Below the pieces are notes generated by a model that did not search any database, was not told the DNA's origin, and saw only the letters and a program-made list of their open reading frames with translations. A stretch of DNA of 64,000 nucleotides from CAYVKM01 sp964452045 (GTDB lineage Bacteria; Calditrichota; Calditrichia; RBG-13-44-9), in contig CAYVKM010000011.1 of NCBI GenBank assembly GCA_964452045.1, positions 1-64,000 on the forward strand. Direction: 5' to 3'. Each line of letters starts with the position of its first letter. Positions within the stretch are counted from its first letter, which is position 1. Positions 63,813 through 64,000 of this stretch are shown here, in pieces. The position numbers and the translations under genes are program-made.

Positions 63813-64000
63813 TCATACTTTACCCGCAACCCGAATCCGGTTTAGTGCCCTGGCCAGGGCAGCCTCTGCCCGGAATACATCAACTTCTTCCGATTTATGA
63901 TGTAAACGTTCCCGGGCTCTTTCGGCCGCTTTTTTGGCCCGATCAACATCAATTTTTGCAGCATCCTCACATGTTTCCAGAAGCAGGGAAATTTCATTTT
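63813..64000 (-). CDS. atpC: F-type ATP synthase epsilon subunit, C-terminal part (partial)
   Basis: The minus-strand frame entering at the window edge gives 61 residues and a TGA. It contains IDVDRAKKAAERARERLHHK, then DVFRAEAALARALNRIRVAG, the two C-terminal helices of AtpC/epsilon (the segment that can inhibit rotation). The N-terminal beta-domain lies outside the window. The stop overlaps a possible start of the TPR gene (ATGA at 63813-63816), so the TPR-ExbBD operon sits directly behind an ATP synthase operon. Confidence 0.85.
   Translation of the reverse strand, partial: NEISLLLETCEDAAKIDVDRAKKAAERARERLHHKSEEVDVFRAEAALARALNRIRVAGKV

Overview
This is about 64 kb of a draft or metagenome-assembled bacterial chromosome; two runs of exactly 100 N (11714-11813 and 16544-16643) are scaffold gaps. 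The gene set points to the FCB superphylum outside classical Bacteroidetes (Calditrichota / KSB1 / Zixibacteria-like; inferred, not proven). The signs are a GWxTD-domain protein, a type IX secretion C-terminal sorting domain on an FG-GAP protein, an AgmX/PglI-type TonB-like protein, very long periplasmic TPR proteins and a complete lower mevalonate pathway. Shine-Dalgarno sequences are clear (for example AAAGGAGG before rpsA) and several genes appear to start with TTG. I see no prophage, complete insertion sequence or CRISPR array; most of the window is ordinary chromosome with a few unusual modules.

Layout. 1-3.0 kb (+): end of a possible outer-membrane protein, a GWxTD protein, a Gfo/Idh/MocA oxidoreductase and an ICMT-like membrane methyltransferase, all overlapping. 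3.2-4.6 kb (+): a cysteine-desulfurase-like class V aminotransferase. 4.7-7.6 kb (-): CNBD protein, K+ channel with RCK domain, degenerate P-loop kinase-like protein, CoA-binding protein. 7.8-9.3 kb: macrodomain protein and an ExeA-like ATPase. 9.8-12.7 kb (-): dGTPase and M14 peptidase. 13.1-15.5 kb (-): secreted FG-GAP protein and the truncated 5' end of a paralogue. 15.8-16.7 kb: tRNA-Arg(CCG), rpsT with promoter and terminator, and a short tandem repeat array broken by a gap. 16.7-28.6 kb (-): Mrp, VanZ, M1 peptidase fused to a beta-barrel, DinB, envelope proteins, a multi-VanZ protein, a glycosyltransferase and a GAF histidine kinase.

28.8-31.0 kb (-) is ribosomal protein S1. 31.2-38.9 kb (+) is an operon with a GH3/beta-lactamase fusion, diphosphomevalonate decarboxylase, phosphomevalonate kinase, an HMG-CoA reductase-mevalonate kinase fusion and type I IPP isomerase. 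It converts HMG-CoA to IPP/DMAPP; HMG-CoA synthase is not in the window, while a thiolase able to supply acetoacetyl-CoA lies at 47-48 kb. 39-50.7 kb (-): NSS transporter, two TPM proteins, SecA, then phoH-thiolase-3-hydroxyacyl-CoA dehydrogenase-nusB-phosphoesterase, and a LysM protein with a coiled-coil lipoprotein behind a strong promoter.

51-64 kb (-) holds aspS and the most interesting module: atpC (partial), an 889-codon TPR protein, a 1620-codon TPR protein with a jelly-roll-like C-terminus, a small secreted protein, ExbB/TolQ, two different ExbD/TolR proteins (one with Asn in place of the proton-carrying Asp) and an AgmX-type TonB-like protein. It looks like a proton-driven trans-envelope machine, comparable in composition to the Myxococcus Agl-Glt or Tol systems but with its own architecture.
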